A stretch of DNA of 64,000 bases from Pseudomonas sp. ML96 (GCF_000761545.1 NZ_JPMY01000010.1:310001-374000), one strand, 5' to 3'. Numbered from the stretch's first letter, positions 25,717 to 35,218 are shown. A program made the numbers and translations. Notes: generated from the sequence alone by a model not told the origin.

Positions 25717-25880
25717 ACTTCTCGAAGTCCACGTCCAGCAGGCTTCCCCTACCTCCCCCTTCGCCAGCACATCCACATTCGGCCCATAACTGACAATTAG
25801 CGTCACACGCGTCCCCTTAAGTGGCAGCCCTTCTCCTTCTCGGTTATAAATTTGGTCATTTGCCACCAAGCCAGTATCCC
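25717..25880. other. pilA-pilB divergent control region
   Basis: Upstream of both the pilin operon and pilB. One TGTC motif is visible on the minus strand, but I see no clear array of PilR sites. The minus strand also reads open (about 25687-25845) as a tail with GTRVTLIVSYG and CWTWTS, which looks a little like an old pilin C-terminus; it has no start and overlaps the sigma54 promoter. Confidence 0.35.
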
Positions 25881-27584
25881 ATGACCAATACTCCCGTTTT
25901 GACAGGCCTAGCCAGGCAACTTGTACTCGCCGAGCTGCTAGACGAGGCCACCGCCAGCCGTGCGGCACAACAGGCGCAGCGCAACCAGATCCCTCTGGTC
26001 AGCTATCTGGTGCAAAACAAGCTGGTCAGCGGCAAGGCCCTCGCCAGTCAGGCAGCAGAGCAGTTTGGCGTCCCCTATTTTGACCTTGGATCACTGGACA
26101 AGGAACAGCAACCCAGGGATTTGATCAGCGAGAAGCTAGCGCGACAACACCGAGCCATTCCTCTCTGGCGGCGCGGCAACAAGCTTTACATTGGTATGTC
26201 GGACCCCACGCTGCAGCAGGCTGTGACCGACATTCAATTCAGCACCGGTCTAAATACCGAACTGGTGTTGGTCGAGGATGACCGCCTGGACGCCGCCATC
26301 GATCGCTACTTTGAAAGCGACAACAAAGCCATGGAGGGGCTTGGCGATATCGACCTTGAGGACGGACTCGAGATCGAAAGCGGCACCAACGATCAGGACG
26401 ATAGCCCAACCATGGATGCGGATGACGCCCCCGTGGTGAAGTTCGTTAACAAGATGCTTCTAGACGCCATCAAAGGCGGCTCATCGGACCTGCACTTCGA
26501 ACCTTACGAAAAACTCTACCGAGTTCGCTTCCGCACCGACGGCGTCCTTCATGAGGTCGCCAAGCCCCCGATCCAGCTAGCCTCACGCATCTCGGCACGC
26601 CTAAAAGTAATGGCAAGCATGGATATTTCCGAGAGAAGAAAACCGCAGGACGGGCGCATCAAGATGCGCATCTCGAAGACCAAATCCATCGACTTTCGTG
26701 TCAATACCTGCCCCACGCTATGGGGTGAGAAGATCGTGATGCGGATCCTCGACCCCACAAGTGCGCAGATGGGCATCGACGCGCTGGGTTACGAAGAAAA
26801 CCAGCGCCAGCTTTATATGGACGCCCTGGCAAAACCGCAGGGCATGATTCTGGTGACCGGCCCAACCGGCTCCGGCAAAACCGTATCGCTTTATACCGGC
26901 CTGAACATCCTCAACACGGTAGACGTGAATATTTCTACTGCGGAAGACCCCGTGGAAATCAACCTGGAGGGTATCAACCAGGTCAACGTCAACCCCAAGC
27001 AAGGCATGGACTTCGCCCAAGCGCTACGCGCATTCCTCCGCCAGGACCCGGACGTGATCATGGTCGGCGAGATTCGCGACCTCGAGACCGCATCCATCGC
27101 TGTCAAAGCCGCGCAGACGGGCCACATGGTGATGTCTACGCTGCACACCAACAGCGCTTCGGAAACCCTGACACGCTTACGCAACATGGGCGTCCCCTCG
27201 TTCAACATTGCGACATCCGTGAACCTGATCATCGCGCAGCGCCTGGCACGCAAGCTCTGCAGCAGCTGCAAGAAAGAAGTAACGGTCCCCCCCGAAACCC
27301 AGGCCGCCGAAGGCTTCCCCGCCGACAAGGTGGGCACCCTCAAGCTCTTCGGCCCAGTTGGTTGCGAGCACTGTAAAGGCGGTTACAAAGGGCGCGTGGG
27401 GATTTATGAAGTAGTTAAAATCACGCCCGCGCTGCAAAGAATTATCATGGAGGAAGGTAACTCCATCGATATTGCCGAGCAGATGCGCAAAGACGGCTTT
27501 AACGACCTGCGCACCTCCGGACTACTAAAGGCCATGAACGGCCTTACCAGTCTTGAGGAAATCAACCGCGTAACCAAGGATTAA
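25881..27584 (+). CDS. pilB: Type IV pilus extension ATPase PilB
   Basis: 567-residue hexameric ATPase that powers pilus polymerisation at the inner-membrane base. N-terminal domain (GspE_N type) at ~1-150; Walker A GPTGSGKTVSLY near residue 328; Asp box and Walker B DPDVIMVGEIRD near 390; His box MSTLHTNSA; zinc tetracysteine CSSC ... CEHC near 457-497. MTNTPVLTGLARQLV is the chosen start (25881). First gene of pilBCD-coaE-yacG, four bases before pilC. Confidence 0.96.
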   Translation: MTNTPVLTGLARQLVLAELLDEATASRAAQQAQRNQIPLVSYLVQNKLVSGKALASQAAEQFGVPYFDLGSLDKEQQPRDLISEKLARQHRAIPLWRRGNKLYIGMSDPTLQQAVTDIQFSTGLNTELVLVEDDRLDAAIDRYFESDNKAMEGLGDIDLEDGLEIESGTNDQDDSPTMDADDAPVVKFVNKMLLDAIKGGSSDLHFEPYEKLYRVRFRTDGVLHEVAKPPIQLASRISARLKVMASMDISERRKPQDGRIKMRISKTKSIDFRVNTCPTLWGEKIVMRILDPTSAQMGIDALGYEENQRQLYMDALAKPQGMILVTGPTGSGKTVSLYTGLNILNTVDVNISTAEDPVEINLEGINQVNVNPKQGMDFAQALRAFLRQDPDVIMVGEIRDLETASIAVKAAQTGHMVMSTLHTNSASETLTRLRNMGVPSFNIATSVNLIIAQRLARKLCSSCKKEVTVPPETQAAEGFPADKVGTLKLFGPVGCEHCKGGYKGRVGIYEVVKITPALQRIIMEEGNSIDIAEQMRKDGFNDLRTSGLLKAMNGLTSLEEINRVTKD

Positions 27585-27588
27585 AAAA

Positions 27589-28812
27589 ATGGCGGAGAAA
27601 GCGCTCAAGACCACTACTTTCCAGTGGGAAGGTAAGGACAAGAGAGGCAACAAGCTCAAGGGCGAAGTGTCCAGTACAGCCATGCCTCTGGTGCGCGCGC
27701 AGCTACGCTCGCAGGGCATCATCGTCGACAAGGTTAAAAAGAAGCCGAAACCGCTCTTCGGCGGCGGAGGAAAAAAGATCAAGCCGATGGACATCGCCCT
27801 GTTCACCCGGCAAATGGCAACGATGCTGGGGGCAGGTGTTCCGCTACTGCAGTCCTTCGACATCATTTCCGAAGGTTGTGAAAACCCTAACGTCCGAACC
27901 CTCATCGAAAACGTGAAACAGGAAGTGGCTGCTGGTAACAGCCTGGCCAACTCCTTGCGTAAATTCCCGCTCTATTTCGATGATCTGTACTGCAACTTGG
28001 TCGATTCCGGTGAACAGTCCGGCGCCTTGGAGCAACTGCTCGACCGAGTAGCCACCTACAAAGAAAAGACAGAAGCACTTAAAGCAAAGATCAAAAAAGC
28101 AATGACCTACCCAATCTCGGTAGTCGTCGTTGCAGTGATCGTCACCGCAATCCTGCTCATCAAGGTCGTTCCGACCTTCCAGGGTGTATTTGCCGGCTTT
28201 GGTGCGGAATTACCCGCATTCACGATGATGGTGATTCACCTTTCCGAATTCATGCAGGAATGGTGGTTCCTGATTCTCATCGCAATCATTGGCTCTATTT
28301 TCGGATTCAAAGCCATACACCGGCGCAGCGAGAAATTCCGCGATGGGCTCGATCGGACGATGCTCAAGCTCCCCATCTTTGGCGGCATCCTCTACAAAGC
28401 GGTGGTCGCACGCTTCGGCCGCACCCTGGCAACCACCTTCGCAGCAGGCGTGCCGCTGGTTGACGCCTTGGACTCGGTCGCAGGGGCCACGGGCAACGTG
28501 GTTTTCCGCAATGCAGTGCAGAAGATCAAGCAGGATGTTTCGACAGGTATGCAATTGAACTTCTCAATGCGCACTACCGGCGTTTTCCCTGCCATGGCCA
28601 TTCAGATGACTGCCATCGGTGAAGAGTCCGGCGCCCTGGATGAAATGCTCGACAAGGTTGCCTCTTACTATGAGGCCGAGGTCGACAATGCCGTGGACAA
28701 CCTCACCACACTCCTTGAGCCATTGATCATGGCTGTCCTGGGCATACTCGTTGGCGGCCTCATTATCGCAATGTACCTGCCGATCTTCAGCCTCGGCGGC
28801 GTTATTGGATAA
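27589..28812 (+). CDS. pilC: Type IV pilus inner-membrane platform protein PilC
   Basis: 407 residues of the GspF family, two repeated cytoplasmic helical domains (each with FTRQMATMLGAGVPLL-like or FGRTLATTFAAGVPLV-like starts) and three to four membrane helices. It transmits PilB movement to the pilin subunits. The stop overlaps the pilD start (TAATG). Confidence 0.96.
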   Translation: MAEKALKTTTFQWEGKDKRGNKLKGEVSSTAMPLVRAQLRSQGIIVDKVKKKPKPLFGGGGKKIKPMDIALFTRQMATMLGAGVPLLQSFDIISEGCENPNVRTLIENVKQEVAAGNSLANSLRKFPLYFDDLYCNLVDSGEQSGALEQLLDRVATYKEKTEALKAKIKKAMTYPISVVVVAVIVTAILLIKVVPTFQGVFAGFGAELPAFTMMVIHLSEFMQEWWFLILIAIIGSIFGFKAIHRRSEKFRDGLDRTMLKLPIFGGILYKAVVARFGRTLATTFAAGVPLVDALDSVAGATGNVVFRNAVQKIKQDVSTGMQLNFSMRTTGVFPAMAIQMTAIGEESGALDEMLDKVASYYEAEVDNAVDNLTTLLEPLIMAVLGILVGGLIIAMYLPIFSLGGVIG

Positions 28813-29684
28813 TGACCCTAGTTGAATTCATGGCCGGCAATTTGCCGGCCTTTGTTTTGTGTTCTGCCGTGCTAGGCATGCTCATCGGCAGCTTCCTCAA
28901 CGTAGTCATCTATCGCCTCCCGGTGATGATGCAGCGCGATTGGCGGCAACAGGCTCGGGAGATTCTCGAACTGCCAGAGGAGCCCAACCAGGGCACCTTC
29001 AATCTGGTGCTGCCGAACTCTTGCTGCCCCAACTGCGGCCATCAGATTCGTCCCTGGGAGAACATCCCGGTAGTCAGCTACCTGTTCTTGCGAGGCAAAT
29101 GCGCCAGTTGCAAGACTCCGATCAGTAAGCGCTATCCGCTGATCGAACTAGCCTGCGGTCTGCTCTCCGGCTATGTGGCATACCACTTCGGCTTTGGCTG
29201 GCAGGCAGCCGGTGTGCTGGTGCTGACATGGGGTCTGCTGGCGATGAGCATGATCGACTGCGATCACCAGCTGCTGCCGGACGCTCTGGTGCTGCCGCTG
29301 CTCTGGCTCGGCCTGATCGTCAACCAGTTCGGCCTGTTCGCCAGCCTGGAAGATGCCCTGTGGGGTGCGATTGCCGGCTATCTGAGTCTGTGGTCGGTGT
29401 ACTGGCTGTTCAAGCTGCTGACCGGCAAGGAAGGCATGGGCTATGGCGACTTCAAGCTGCTGGCCATGCTCGGCGCCTGGGGTGGCTGGCAGATCCTGCC
29501 ACTGACCATCCTGCTGTCGTCGCTGGTCGGCGCAGTGCTTGGCGTCATCATGCTGCGCCTGCGTAACCAGGAAACCAGCACGCCCATCCCCTTCGGTCCG
29601 TACCTGGCCATTGCCGGCTGGATTGCATTGCTCTGGGGTGATCAAATAACCGGGACCTATCTGCAGTTCGCCGGTTTTAGATGA
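28812..29684 (+). CDS. pilD: Prepilin peptidase / N-methyltransferase PilD
   Basis: 290-residue bifunctional membrane enzyme that cleaves the Gly-Phe bond of prepilins and methylates the new N-terminus, also for type II secretion pseudopilins. The zinc-binding loop has [15 protein letters not shown] and CASCKTPIS near residues 70-100. The two catalytic aspartates are in [12 protein letters not shown] and [11 protein letters not shown]. It must process PilA-N and the minor pilins encoded here, two of which have Ala at the cleavage position. Confidence 0.96.
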   Translation: MTLVEFMAGNLPAFVLCSAVLGMLIGSFLNVVIYRLPVMMQRDWRQQAREILELPEEPNQGTFNLVLPNSCCPNCGHQIRPWENIPVVSYLFLRGKCASCKTPISKRYPLIELACGLLSGYVAYHFGFGWQAAGVLVLTWGLLAMSMIDCDHQLLPDALVLPLLWLGLIVNQFGLFASLEDALWGAIAGYLSLWSVYWLFKLLTGKEGMGYGDFKLLAMLGAWGGWQILPLTILLSSLVGAVLGVIMLRLRNQETSTPIPFGPYLAIAGWIALLWGDQITGTYLQFAGFR

Positions 29685-30292
29685 GCAAACCCTGGATTCT
29701 CGGCCTCGCCGGAGGCATAGGCAGCGGCAAGAGTGCCGCTGCCCAGCATTTCATTGATCTCGGCGTGCATCTGGTAGATGCCGATCATGCCGCCCGCTGG
29801 GTAGTCGAGCCTGGGCGCCCTGCCCTGGCGAAGATCGCCGAGCGCTTCGGCGATCAGATCCTGATGACCGATGGCAGCCTGAACCGCGCCGCCCTGCGCC
29901 AGCAGGTATTCCAAGACGAAGCCCAGCGCCGCTGGCTGGAAGGCCTGCTGCATCCGCTAATCTTCCAGGAGATCAACCAGCACCTGGCCCGCGCCGAATC
30001 GCCCTACTCCATTCTGGTCTCGCCACTGCTGATCGAGTCCGGCCAGCACAAGATGACCCAACGCGTACTGGTGGTGGATGCTCCCGAGCAGCTGCAACTC
30101 GAGCGCAGCATGAGCCGTGATGGCGCCAGCGAGGAACAGATCCGCGCCATCCTCAAGGCACAGAGCAGCCGCGATGAACGCCTGCGCCACGCCAACGATG
30201 TACTGGTCAACGACCGCGACCTGGCCTGGCTACACAGCGAGGTCGAGCGCCTGCACCACTTCTACCTGACCCTGAACGGAGGCCAAGCATGA
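29681..30292 (+). CDS. coaE: Dephospho-CoA kinase
   Basis: Last step of coenzyme A synthesis, ATP-dependent phosphorylation of the ribose 3'-OH of dephospho-CoA. 203 residues. P-loop [14 protein letters not shown] at the N-terminus, [13 protein letters not shown] near residue 33, and VSPLLIESG near 110. It overlaps pilD and yacG by four bases each (ATGA). Confidence 0.95.
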   Translation: MSKPWILGLAGGIGSGKSAAAQHFIDLGVHLVDADHAARWVVEPGRPALAKIAERFGDQILMTDGSLNRAALRQQVFQDEAQRRWLEGLLHPLIFQEINQHLARAESPYSILVSPLLIESGQHKMTQRVLVVDAPEQLQLERSMSRDGASEEQIRAILKAQSSRDERLRHANDVLVNDRDLAWLHSEVERLHHFYLTLNGGQA

Positions 30293-30483
30293 GCAGCACC
30301 GTCGAATGCCCGACCTGCGGCGCCCCCGTCGAATGGGGCCCGCAGAGCTCCAATCGGCCCTTCTGTAGCGAGCGCTGCAAACTGATCGACCTCGGCGCCT
30401 GGGCCTCCGAAGCCCACGCCATTCCCGGCGACTCGCTGGAAGATTCGCCCTTCTCCGAAGACCTGCCGCCCCGCGAGCACTGA
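30289..30483 (+). CDS. yacG: DNA gyrase inhibitor YacG
   Basis: 64-residue zinc-finger protein. Cys7, Cys10, Cys26 and Cys30 (CPTCG ... FCSERCK) form the zinc site, followed by [10 protein letters not shown], the family's gyrase-binding region. In E. coli YacG binds GyrB and blocks DNA binding. Final gene of the pilBCD-coaE operon. Confidence 0.93.
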   Translation: MSSTVECPTCGAPVEWGPQSSNRPFCSERCKLIDLGAWASEAHAIPGDSLEDSPFSEDLPPREH

Positions 30484-30484
30484 G

Positions 30485-30700
30485 TCAGGGGCGCATGAAG
30501 GCGTAGTCGCGTTCCGGGTCCAGGTTGTCGGCGAGAAATTGCAGCTCCTGGGCCAAGTCGGCCACTTCGCGCTCCAGTCGATTCAGCTCCACCGCCTCAC
30601 TAAGCAGCGCCCGCAGACTGAGCAGCGGATCGAAGCCCTGCTCCTGCGCCCGCCCGAGGCTAGCCTCCAGTTCCTGCCGCGCCCACTGATGTACGCCCAT
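30485..30700 (-). CDS. Conserved small Pseudomonas protein, unknown function
   Basis: 71 residues, acidic and helical, with a heptad-like Leu pattern in ELNRLEREVADLAQELQFL that suggests a short coiled coil. ATG 30700 is chosen because AGGAGG stands 8 bases upstream; ATG 30730 in frame has no such site. It is convergent with yacG, with one base between the stops. I do not recognise a domain. Confidence 0.7.
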   Translation of the reverse strand: MGVHQWARQELEASLGRAQEQGFDPLLSLRALLSEAVELNRLEREVADLAQELQFLADNLDPERDYAFMRP

Positions 30701-30790
30701 GCTGATGCCCTCCTGAATTTGCTCCAGCATGAGCGCTGCCCGCCATGAATTCTTGACCTGGATCAGCTGCAGCCGCGGGATAGATGGCGC

Positions 30791-31486
30791 TTATGGGCGC
30801 CCATCGGTGTCGCTGTCCTTCCACGGTGCCGACAGGTAGCGCGTGCGATTGAAGGTCTCCAGCCAGTCCGGATAGAACACCACCAGGCCGGTGACCAGCA
30901 TGCCGTTGATGAAAGCCTCGGGGAACATCACCAGCCACAGGTAGCCGACGAAGTCGTCCAGCCACGGCGGCATCACGTACAGGCCGTCATGCCAGAGCAG
31001 CGCCAGCCCGCCAAGGAGGCAGACCAGTGCGGTCAGCGCGGCCGGGAAGAAGCCGCAGCAGAAGATGTAGACGAACAGGTTACGCGGCTGGCGGCGCTCC
31101 ACCTGCACGGCGAAGAACTCGGTGATCGCCACCGGCGTCACCACCAGCAGCAGGCCGTTGACGCCCAGCGCCGCCAGATCCAGGCGACCGAAGGCGAGCA
31201 GGCCGAGTTGCGCGGCGAAACCGCCGAGCAGTGCCAGCGGCCAGTCCAGCAGCAAGGTCACGGCAGTCATGCCGATGAAGTGGAAGGATAGGCCCGAGGC
31301 GAAATCGCGCCGCACCAGCCATAGCAGGAACAACGCGAGCACGGTACCGAACAGCAAGTGCTGGCGGCGCTGGTCGCTGAACAGCTCGACCCAGGGCGTG
31401 CGCCAGACTGCCCACAGAAGAATCGCGGTATAGAGCATCCAGCCCAACCAATGGCTGAGCGGCAACAACAGCTCGGCGGCGATCAC
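30791..31486 (-). CDS. Energy-coupling factor permease-like membrane protein (CbiM-like)
   Basis: 231 residues, about six to seven membrane helices. The segment FHFIGMTAVTLLLDWPLALLGG (residues ~69-90, quoted in part) resembles the CbiM/NikM family, which binds Co or Ni ions. No ATPase or T-component gene is adjacent, so its transport role is open. Overlaps the end of the next upstream gene by four bases. Confidence 0.65.
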   Translation of the reverse strand: MIAAELLLPLSHWLGWMLYTAILLWAVWRTPWVELFSDQRRQHLLFGTVLALFLLWLVRRDFASGLSFHFIGMTAVTLLLDWPLALLGGFAAQLGLLAFGRLDLAALGVNGLLLVVTPVAITEFFAVQVERRQPRNLFVYIFCCGFFPAALTALVCLLGGLALLWHDGLYVMPPWLDDFVGYLWLVMFPEAFINGMLVTGLVVFYPDWLETFNRTRYLSAPWKDSDTDGRP

Positions 31487-31959
31487 CGCGCCAGCCCATC
31501 CAGCGCCGCGCGCAAGTCATCGGTCTGGGTGAAACGGCGCAGCTCGAGCAAACGACCAGCATCCAGCTGCAGCCAGAGCAGCTCGGCCTTGGCGCCCGGG
31601 TAGCGCGATGCGACACGCCCCGTGCGGTCGAGCATCACGCGATAGTTGTAATCACGCATCGCCGGAATGGCAAACAGACTGGCGATCGGCGCCGGCATCG
31701 CACTGATATCGGCGAGAAACACCACACGATGCTGCTCCAGATAGCCCGGCTCGCGACCGCTCAGCGCCTGCTGCACCAGCTCGGCAGCCTCCATGCCACG
31801 CGCCACCAGCAGCACCTGCAACTGGTCATCGAGGGTATAGGCCTGGTCATGCTGATCCAGCAGCGTCCAGGGTGCCAGCCGCTCACCAGGCTCCAGCGCC
31901 ATGGCGGCGCCCAACCAGCCGCACAGCAGAGGCAGCAGCCACCAGCGCAGTTGCTTCAT
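31483..31959 (-). CDS. Periplasmic thioredoxin-fold-like protein, no CxxC
   Basis: 158 residues with a signal peptide (MKQLRWWLLPLLCGWLGAAM, cut near ALE). The rest has YtfJ/thioredoxin-like features: LAPWTLLDQHDQAYTLDD and VMLDRTGRVASRYPG. There is no catalytic CxxC, so it is not a standard oxidoreductase. ATG 31959 has AGGAG nine bases upstream; ATG 31965 is too close to it. Same operon as the CbiM-like and GNAT genes. Confidence 0.6.
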   Translation of the reverse strand: MKQLRWWLLPLLCGWLGAAMALEPGERLAPWTLLDQHDQAYTLDDQLQVLLVARGMEAAELVQQALSGREPGYLEQHRVVFLADISAMPAPIASLFAIPAMRDYNYRVMLDRTGRVASRYPGAKAELLWLQLDAGRLLELRRFTQTDDLRAALDGLAR

Positions 31960-31961
31960 GC

Positions 31962-32381
31962 TCATTCACTCCTCGTGGAAAACACGGCGATATCCTCGCG
32001 CTCGCCCCAACCCGCCTGGGCGAGCCAGAACGCCAGCGCCTCGGGCGCATCGCGCAGCACGAAGACATGCGATTTGTGCACCCCAAGATCCGCCAAGCGG
32101 GCCAACGCCTCATCCAGCAACGCACGGGCCAGGCTGCGGCCACGCCAGGACTCATCGACCAACAGATGCTGCAGATAGCCACGGCGGCCATCATGGCCCA
32201 CCAGCAGACAGGCAACCGCAGCACCTTCGTCTTCGACCAGCAAGCTCAGCCCCGGGTTGCGCGCCAGATAACGACAGAACGGCGCGTACTCATCCTCGGC
32301 GCGCAGCTGGATGCCCGGCGTGCGCTGCCACAGCGCGAACAGGGCAGCATGATCGTCAGGGGTGATGGCGCGGATCTGCAT
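31962..32381 (-). CDS. GNAT family N-acetyltransferase
   Basis: 139 residues. Start [18 protein letters not shown] and the acetyl-CoA site region [20 protein letters not shown] near residue 74 identify a GNAT fold. The substrate is unknown. First gene of a three-gene minus-strand operon; it overlaps the next gene region at its stop. Confidence 0.85.
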   Translation of the reverse strand: MQIRAITPDDHAALFALWQRTPGIQLRAEDEYAPFCRYLARNPGLSLLVEDEGAAVACLLVGHDGRRGYLQHLLVDESWRGRSLARALLDEALARLADLGVHKSHVFVLRDAPEALAFWLAQAGWGEREDIAVFSTRSE

Positions 32382-32452
32382 GGAGGCTCCTCGGCAAGCC
32401 GGCGCAGTTTACACCGGCCGGTCGGCTGCGGCTTTTACGCTATGCTGCGGCC

Positions 32453-33079
32453 ATGGACGACTCCGACTACCTGCGCCTGCTCACACGCCAGGCGGAACAG
32501 GCCAACGATTTCCTCTCCAACGCGCGCAAATGGGAGCGCGAGCGCTGGGTCTGCCAGCGTCTGCTGGCGGCGCTCAACCTGCGCCATCGCCAGGAAGAAT
32601 TCAGCCCCGGCCAGGAGCCGCCGGACGTGCTGTTCCGCGACGCCAACTTCGAGGTGTTCTTCGTCCTCGACAAGGGCCGCCGCCTCAACGATGAATGGAA
32701 GGAAGAATTGCAGCGCAGGCGCAGCGCCCTCTCCCTCAGCCAGTTGCTGCGCCGCGAGACGCGCCCGCGACGCATTCCTGCCGTGGAGCTGCAGGCACGC
32801 TTGGCGCCCACCCTGCGCAAGAAGGCGCACAACTACCGCGAGCGTGACCTCGATCTGAGCGAGTTGGACCTGCTCGCCTATGTCAGCCTCAAGCGCGATG
32901 TGCTGGATCTCAACAGCCCGTTTCCACCGCCCAGCGAGTACCTGCGCCAGGGCTGGCGCTCGCTGTCGCTGGTCGGCCCCAACTACGCGCGGGTGCTGTT
33001 CGCCCACCGCGACGCGCCGGACTTCCTGCGCCACAACCTGGGCCGCACCGTGCTGTTCGATGTCGGTATCGCCCTGTGA
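32453..33079 (+). CDS. DUF1780 family protein
   Basis: 208-residue soluble protein conserved in Pseudomonas. Recognisable by its start (MDDSDYLRLLTRQAEQANDF) and KWERERWVCQRLL. It is rich in Arg and Leu; no catalytic motif is visible. It overlaps the following MOSC gene by four bases (GTGA). Confidence 0.8.
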   Translation: MDDSDYLRLLTRQAEQANDFLSNARKWERERWVCQRLLAALNLRHRQEEFSPGQEPPDVLFRDANFEVFFVLDKGRRLNDEWKEELQRRRSALSLSQLLRRETRPRRIPAVELQARLAPTLRKKAHNYRERDLDLSELDLLAYVSLKRDVLDLNSPFPPPSEYLRQGWRSLSLVGPNYARVLFAHRDAPDFLRHNLGRTVLFDVGIAL

Positions 33080-33558
33080 CTCCTCTGCCAGAACTGATCG
33101 CCCACGTGCCGCAACGCGGACGCGTGCGCTGGCTCGGCGTGCGCCCACTGGCGCGCGAAGCGATGCTCGAGCTGCAGGCCGTGGAGGCCAGGCGAGAGGC
33201 CGGGCTGACCGGTGACCACGCCCGCCCCGGGCCACGCAATGCCCGCCAGGTGACGCTGATTCAGTGGGAACACCTGGCCGTGATCCGCGCTCTGATCGGT
33301 CGAGAGCTGAGCCCGGCCGACCTGCGCCGTAATATTGCGGTCAGCGACATCAACCTGTTCAGCCTCAAGGGCCGGCGCTTTCGTATCGGCCAGGCGCTGC
33401 TGGAAACCACCGGCTGGTGCCAGCCCTGCGCCCGCCTGGAGGAGCGCCTCGGCCCCGGCACCTTCCAGGCCGTGCGTGGCCACGGCGGCATCACCGCACG
33501 AGTGATCGAGGGCGGCGTGATTCGCCTGGACGACGAAGTACGCGTTGAGCAGGCCTGA
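33076..33558 (+). CDS. MOSC domain protein
   Basis: 160 residues, MOSC (molybdenum cofactor sulfurase C-terminal) fold. The conserved cysteine lies in TTGWCQPCARLEERL near residue 116, with RQVTLIQWEHL and LRRNIAVSDINL before it. MOSC proteins carry sulfur or bind molybdenum cofactor; the target here is unknown. GTG start overlapping the DUF1780 stop, so translation is coupled. Confidence 0.87.
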   Translation: MTPLPELIAHVPQRGRVRWLGVRPLAREAMLELQAVEARREAGLTGDHARPGPRNARQVTLIQWEHLAVIRALIGRELSPADLRRNIAVSDINLFSLKGRRFRIGQALLETTGWCQPCARLEERLGPGTFQAVRGHGGITARVIEGGVIRLDDEVRVEQA

Positions 33559-33599
33559 CCGCCAAGTCTAGAATGAAGGCATTCATCGAGAGGACCACC

Positions 33600-33773
33600 A
33601 TGTCCAGCCGTCTCAGCCCGGAAGACCAGCAACGCGTCGAGCAGTACCTCAGCGCTCCGCAGCATCAGGTGGAGCGCAAGCCGTTCCGCCCCTGGCGTCT
33701 TCTATTGATGGTCGTCGCCGTGACTATCGGGCTCGGCCTGCTCTCCCGCCTACTCGCCGGACTGGTGCTATGA
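33600..33773 (+). CDS. DUF3094-type small membrane protein
   Basis: 57 residues. Soluble start MSSRLSPEDQQRVEQYLSAP, a basic segment RKPFRPWRL, then one membrane helix to the C-terminus. The ATG at 33600 has GAGAGG upstream. Unknown function; family name given from its typical start. Confidence 0.75.
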   Translation: MSSRLSPEDQQRVEQYLSAPQHQVERKPFRPWRLLLMVVAVTIGLGLLSRLLAGLVL

Positions 33774-33833
33774 GCTGCCTCGCGCTCGCCCAGCCGGGCC
33801 TACCGATTTCCTTAAGCCTTGTGAGATATCCCC

Positions 33834-35132
33834 ATGACTCATCGCATCGTGATCGTCGGCGGCGGCGCCGGCGGCTTGGAGCTTGCTACCCGCCTGGGTA
33901 GAACCCTGGGCAAGCGCAAGCAGGCCAGCATCGTGCTGGTCGACGCCAACCTCACCCACATCTGGAAACCTCTGCTGCACGAAGTCGCTGCCGGCTCGCT
34001 GAACTCCTCCGAGGACGAGCTGAACTATGTGGCCCAGGGCAAATGGAACCATTTCGAGTTCCAGCTCGGGCGCATGAGTGGCCTCGATCGTTCGCGCAAG
34101 ATGATTCGCCTGGCGGCCACCCTCGATGAAGATGGCGGCGAGCTGTTGCCCGAGCGCGAGCTGGCCTACGACAGCCTGGTGATCGCCGTCGGCAGCACCA
34201 CCAACGACTTCGGCACCACCGGCGCCGCCGAGCACTGCATCTTCCTCGACACCCGCGAGCAGGCCGAACGCTTCCACCGGCAGATGCTCAGCCACTATCT
34301 GCGCGCGCATGCCGGTAAGAATGACGACGGCCGCATCAGCGTGGCCATAGTCGGCGCGGGCGCCACCGGCGTGGAGCTGGCCGCCGAACTGCACCATGCT
34401 GCCCACGAGCTGGCCGCCTACGGCCTGGATCGCATCCAGCCGCAGAACATGCGCATCACCCTGATCGAGGCGGGCCCGCGCGTACTGCCGGCGCTGCCGG
34501 AGCGCATCAGCGGCCCGGTACACAAGACCCTGGAGAAGCTTGGCGTGACCGTGCTCACCGGCACCGCAGTCAGCCAGGTGACCGCCGAGGCCCTGCATAC
34601 CGCCCAGGGCATGGAAGTGCCTGCCGGGCTCAAGGTGTGGGCCGCAGGCATTCGCGCACCGGCGTTCCTCAAGGACCTGGATGGCCTGGAGAGCAACCGC
34701 ATCAACCAGCTGCAGGTGCGACCGACGCTACAGACCACGCTGGACGACAACATCTTCGCCTTCGGCGACTGCGCCGCCTGCCCGCTCGGCGACGGCAGCG
34801 AGCGCACCGTGCCGCCGCGCGCCCAGGCCGCGCACCAGCAGGCCTCGCTGCTGGCCAAGTCGCTCAAGCTGCGCCTGAGCGGCCAGGCGCTGCCGGAGTT
34901 CCAGTACCGCGACTACGGCTCGCTGATCTCGCTGTCGCGTTTCTCGGCGGTCGGCAACCTGATGGGCAACCTGATGGGCAGCGTCAAACTGGAGGGCTGG
35001 CTGGCGCGGATGTTCTACGTCTCGCTGTATCGCATGCACCAGATGGCGCTGTATGGCGTGCTGCGCACCGCCCTGCTGATGCTCGGCGACCGCATCGGCC
35101 GCAGCACCGAGCCACGCCTGAAGTTGCACTAA
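33834..35132 (+). CDS. ndh: Type II NADH dehydrogenase
   Basis: 432-residue non-proton-pumping NADH:quinone oxidoreductase of the respiratory chain, membrane-associated. FAD site IVIVGGGAGGLELATRLGR at the N-terminus, NADH site VAIVGAGATGVELAAEL near residue 169, and second FAD motif NIFAFGDCAACPLGDG near 304. The quinone/membrane part is the amphipathic C-terminus (YRMHQMALYGVLRTALLML). Followed by two hairpins. Confidence 0.95.
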   Translation: MTHRIVIVGGGAGGLELATRLGRTLGKRKQASIVLVDANLTHIWKPLLHEVAAGSLNSSEDELNYVAQGKWNHFEFQLGRMSGLDRSRKMIRLAATLDEDGGELLPERELAYDSLVIAVGSTTNDFGTTGAAEHCIFLDTREQAERFHRQMLSHYLRAHAGKNDDGRISVAIVGAGATGVELAAELHHAAHELAAYGLDRIQPQNMRITLIEAGPRVLPALPERISGPVHKTLEKLGVTVLTGTAVSQVTAEALHTAQGMEVPAGLKVWAAGIRAPAFLKDLDGLESNRINQLQVRPTLQTTLDDNIFAFGDCAACPLGDGSERTVPPRAQAAHQQASLLAKSLKLRLSGQALPEFQYRDYGSLISLSRFSAVGNLMGNLMGSVKLEGWLARMFYVSLYRMHQMALYGVLRTALLMLGDRIGRSTEPRLKLH

Positions 35133-35139
35133 GCGTACG

Positions 35140-35160
35140 AGGGGCGGTTCGCCGCCCCTT
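35140..35160 (+). terminator. Hairpin with TTCG loop after ndh
   Basis: Stem GGGGCGG/CCGCCCC closed by a TTCG tetraloop, followed by TT. Stable, but the T-tract is short; it may act with the hairpin at 35191. Confidence 0.6.
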
Positions 35161-35190
35161 CCTGCACAGCCGGGACCTTTCTCGCAGACA

Positions 35191-35218
35191 ACAAAAAGCC
35201 CGCACTAGGCGGGCTTCT
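35191..35218 (-). terminator. Terminator of the tRNA operon
   Basis: GCCCGC/GCGGGC with loop ACTAG; on the minus strand it is followed by TTTTTGTTG. It ends the Asn-Pro-Lys tRNA transcript and can back up ndh termination on the plus strand. Confidence 0.8.

Noticed and set aside
21279..25880. Integrative element with duplicated tRNA-Thr 3' end
   Set aside because: I found no repeat of the tRNA 3' end near pilB and no integrase gene, so allelic exchange by homologous recombination fits better.
31483..31959. Thiol-disulfide oxidoreductase
   Set aside because: The fold looks thioredoxin-like but there is no CxxC; only the one Cys of the signal peptide is present.
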